NCBI GenBank assembly: GCA_010031845.1
Contig: RGYX01000046.1
Span: 1-7,019 of the forward strand
Direction of reading: 5' to 3'
Length of the DNA: 7,019 nt
From: Verrucomicrobiota bacterium
GTDB lineage: Bacteria > Verrucomicrobiota > Verrucomicrobiia > Methylacidiphilales > Verrucolacustridaceae
Part shown: positions 6,177-7,019 of the stretch, in pieces
Layout: the number at the start of each line of letters is the position of its first letter
Numbering within the stretch: the stretch's first letter is position 1
The notes under the pieces: model-generated
Database searches by the model: none
The model's input: the letters and a program-made list of their open reading frames with translations, nothing else
What the model was told of the DNA's origin: nothing
Program-made: the position numbers and the translations under genes

Positions 6177-7019
6177 CTATCCAGCCTGAACCAACTCACC
6201 CCAGTTCGTGGTGTAGGCTCTTGACCGCATCCCGCTTCTCATCCGCCACCTTCGCACTTGCCAATCGTTCCCATCCCCCTCCCTTTTCCTCCTCATCTTT
6301 TTAACCCCCATGCTACCGCGGGTGATCACCGGATTTTTCCGGTCGCCCAGTCTCCGGTTGATCCCATCCACGATCCGGTCGATATCCACCCGCGGCTCCT
6401 CACGGACCTCCCCAAACTCCAGCGCCGGTTGAAGGCAACTTGCGTTGACCAATCCCCCCAGCATCACCCCCACTTTCTTGTACCGATACCCCGCACGGTA
6501 AATCCTCTGCAGCAACTTCCCCGCAATTCCCATCAGATCCGTCGTGGCTTGGACGGGCTCATCCAGATCAATCCCCGCTCCCGGACAATACTGCAGCTCT
6601 CCTTTGCGAAAATGGTTCGTCTGCAAAAACACATCCACCCGGGTCGCCCATAGGCCAAATCTCCTAACCTTCTCGCTTGCCCGGGCCACATGATTGGCCA
6701 AAGCCTCCTCCAACTCCTCCAACGCCTCCACGGGTCCCCCGAACGACCGGCTGGCCATCACCCCCTTGCGGTCCGGGGGCATATCCTCCAACTCAAGGCA
6801 CCTTGTCCCGTTCATCTCTCTCAGCATCCGCTCCCCCACCACCCCCAGACTCTTGCGGATCTGACCCGCCTCTGCCCTTTTGAAATCCAAAGCCGTAACG
6901 ATTCCCAAACCCGCCAACCGTCTAGCCAAATTCTTGCCCACCCCCCACAACGCCTCGCAGCCTACCTCGGCCATAAGCGCTTCAGCCGGTTCCCCCTCGC
7001 GCATCTCAAACACTCCCCC
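6177..7019 (-). CDS. umuC: UmuC-type Y-family DNA polymerase (Pol V subunit), C-terminal part
   Basis: UmuC is the catalytic subunit of translesion DNA polymerase V, which copies damaged templates in the SOS response together with UmuD'. About 280 residues are present; the frame runs off the right edge, so the palm domain with the catalytic carboxylates is outside the window. The part seen aligns with E. coli UmuC from its GGV-D/E segment: a helix-hairpin-helix region (CEALWGVGKNLARRLAGLGI), GVVGERMLREMNGTRCLELE, the little-finger opening MASRSFG, ARASEKVRRFG, and RIYRAGYRYKKVGVMLGGL. QPALEF (codons 6414-6431) fits the QxxLxF pattern of beta-clamp binding motifs. The last 60 residues resemble the UmuC C-terminal domain (ending in YTTNWGELV) but are very rich in Arg and Lys. 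CLELE, SRSFG and the YTT tail favour UmuC over DinB. Any umuD gene would lie upstream, outside the window. Confidence 0.9.
   Translation of the reverse strand, partial: GGVFEMREGEPAEALMAEVGCEALWGVGKNLARRLAGLGIVTALDFKRAEAGQIRKSLGVVGERMLREMNGTRCLELEDMPPDRKGVMASRSFGGPVEALEELEEALANHVARASEKVRRFGLWATRVDVFLQTNHFRKGELQYCPGAGIDLDEPVQATTDLMGIAGKLLQRIYRAGYRYKKVGVMLGGLVNASCLQPALEFGEVREEPRVDIDRIVDGINRRLGDRKNPVITRGSMGVKKMRRKREGDGNDWQVRRWRMRSGMRSRAYTTNWGELVQAG

Noticed and set aside
6258..6883. Pro-rich plus-strand open frames at the right end
   Set aside because: They are the complement of umuC, which has strong family motifs on the minus strand.

Overview
The window reads as a stretch of bacterial chromosome, fairly GC-rich and densely packed, with no sign of phage, plasmid, insertion sequence, CRISPR array or RNA gene. 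The order pgk-tpiA-secG, the SecG sequence (long Ala/Pro/Thr-rich tail), a Gly/Tyr-rich exported protein and the scarcity of Shine-Dalgarno sequences suggest a Gram-negative organism, possibly of the Verrucomicrobiota/PVC group. That placement is a guess from gene order and style, not a proven assignment.

Left part, 1-5037, plus strand: one long, tightly packed gene row. It starts inside pgk (3' end only), then tpiA, secG, an OppA-like peptide-binding lipoprotein, and the permeases oppB and oppC. Neighbouring genes overlap by 1-8 bases (ATGA or TGATG junctions) everywhere except a 34-base gap before oppB, so the row is probably co-transcribed and largely translationally coupled. It joins two lower-glycolysis enzymes, a subunit of the Sec translocon and three of the five parts of an oligopeptide importer. 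The importer ATPases (OppD/OppF) are not in the window, and the next gene runs the other way. Two conserved genes are broken: tpiA near 830 and oppA near 2795. In each, the two halves align with the family if about 10 and about 8 bases respectively are missing. These are either real small deletions or sequence/assembly errors; the otherwise intact catalytic and family motifs favour recent or artefactual damage.

Middle part, 5038-6165: a minus-strand gene for a small exported Gly/Tyr-rich protein, a 114-base divergent intergenic region, then on the plus strand a 59-residue exported Cys/His-rich peptide with the only strong Shine-Dalgarno sequence of the window, followed 14 bases later by a YkgJ-family (CxxCxxCC) cysteine-cluster protein. 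The peptide and the YkgJ protein may form a small metal-related pair.

Right part, 6177-7019, minus strand: the C-terminal two thirds of a UmuC-type Y-family DNA polymerase (translesion synthesis), truncated by the window edge, with a likely beta-clamp binding motif. Nothing here is clearly a new system. The best leads are the two frameshifts, the unusual operon content, and the Cys/His-rich peptide next to YkgJ.
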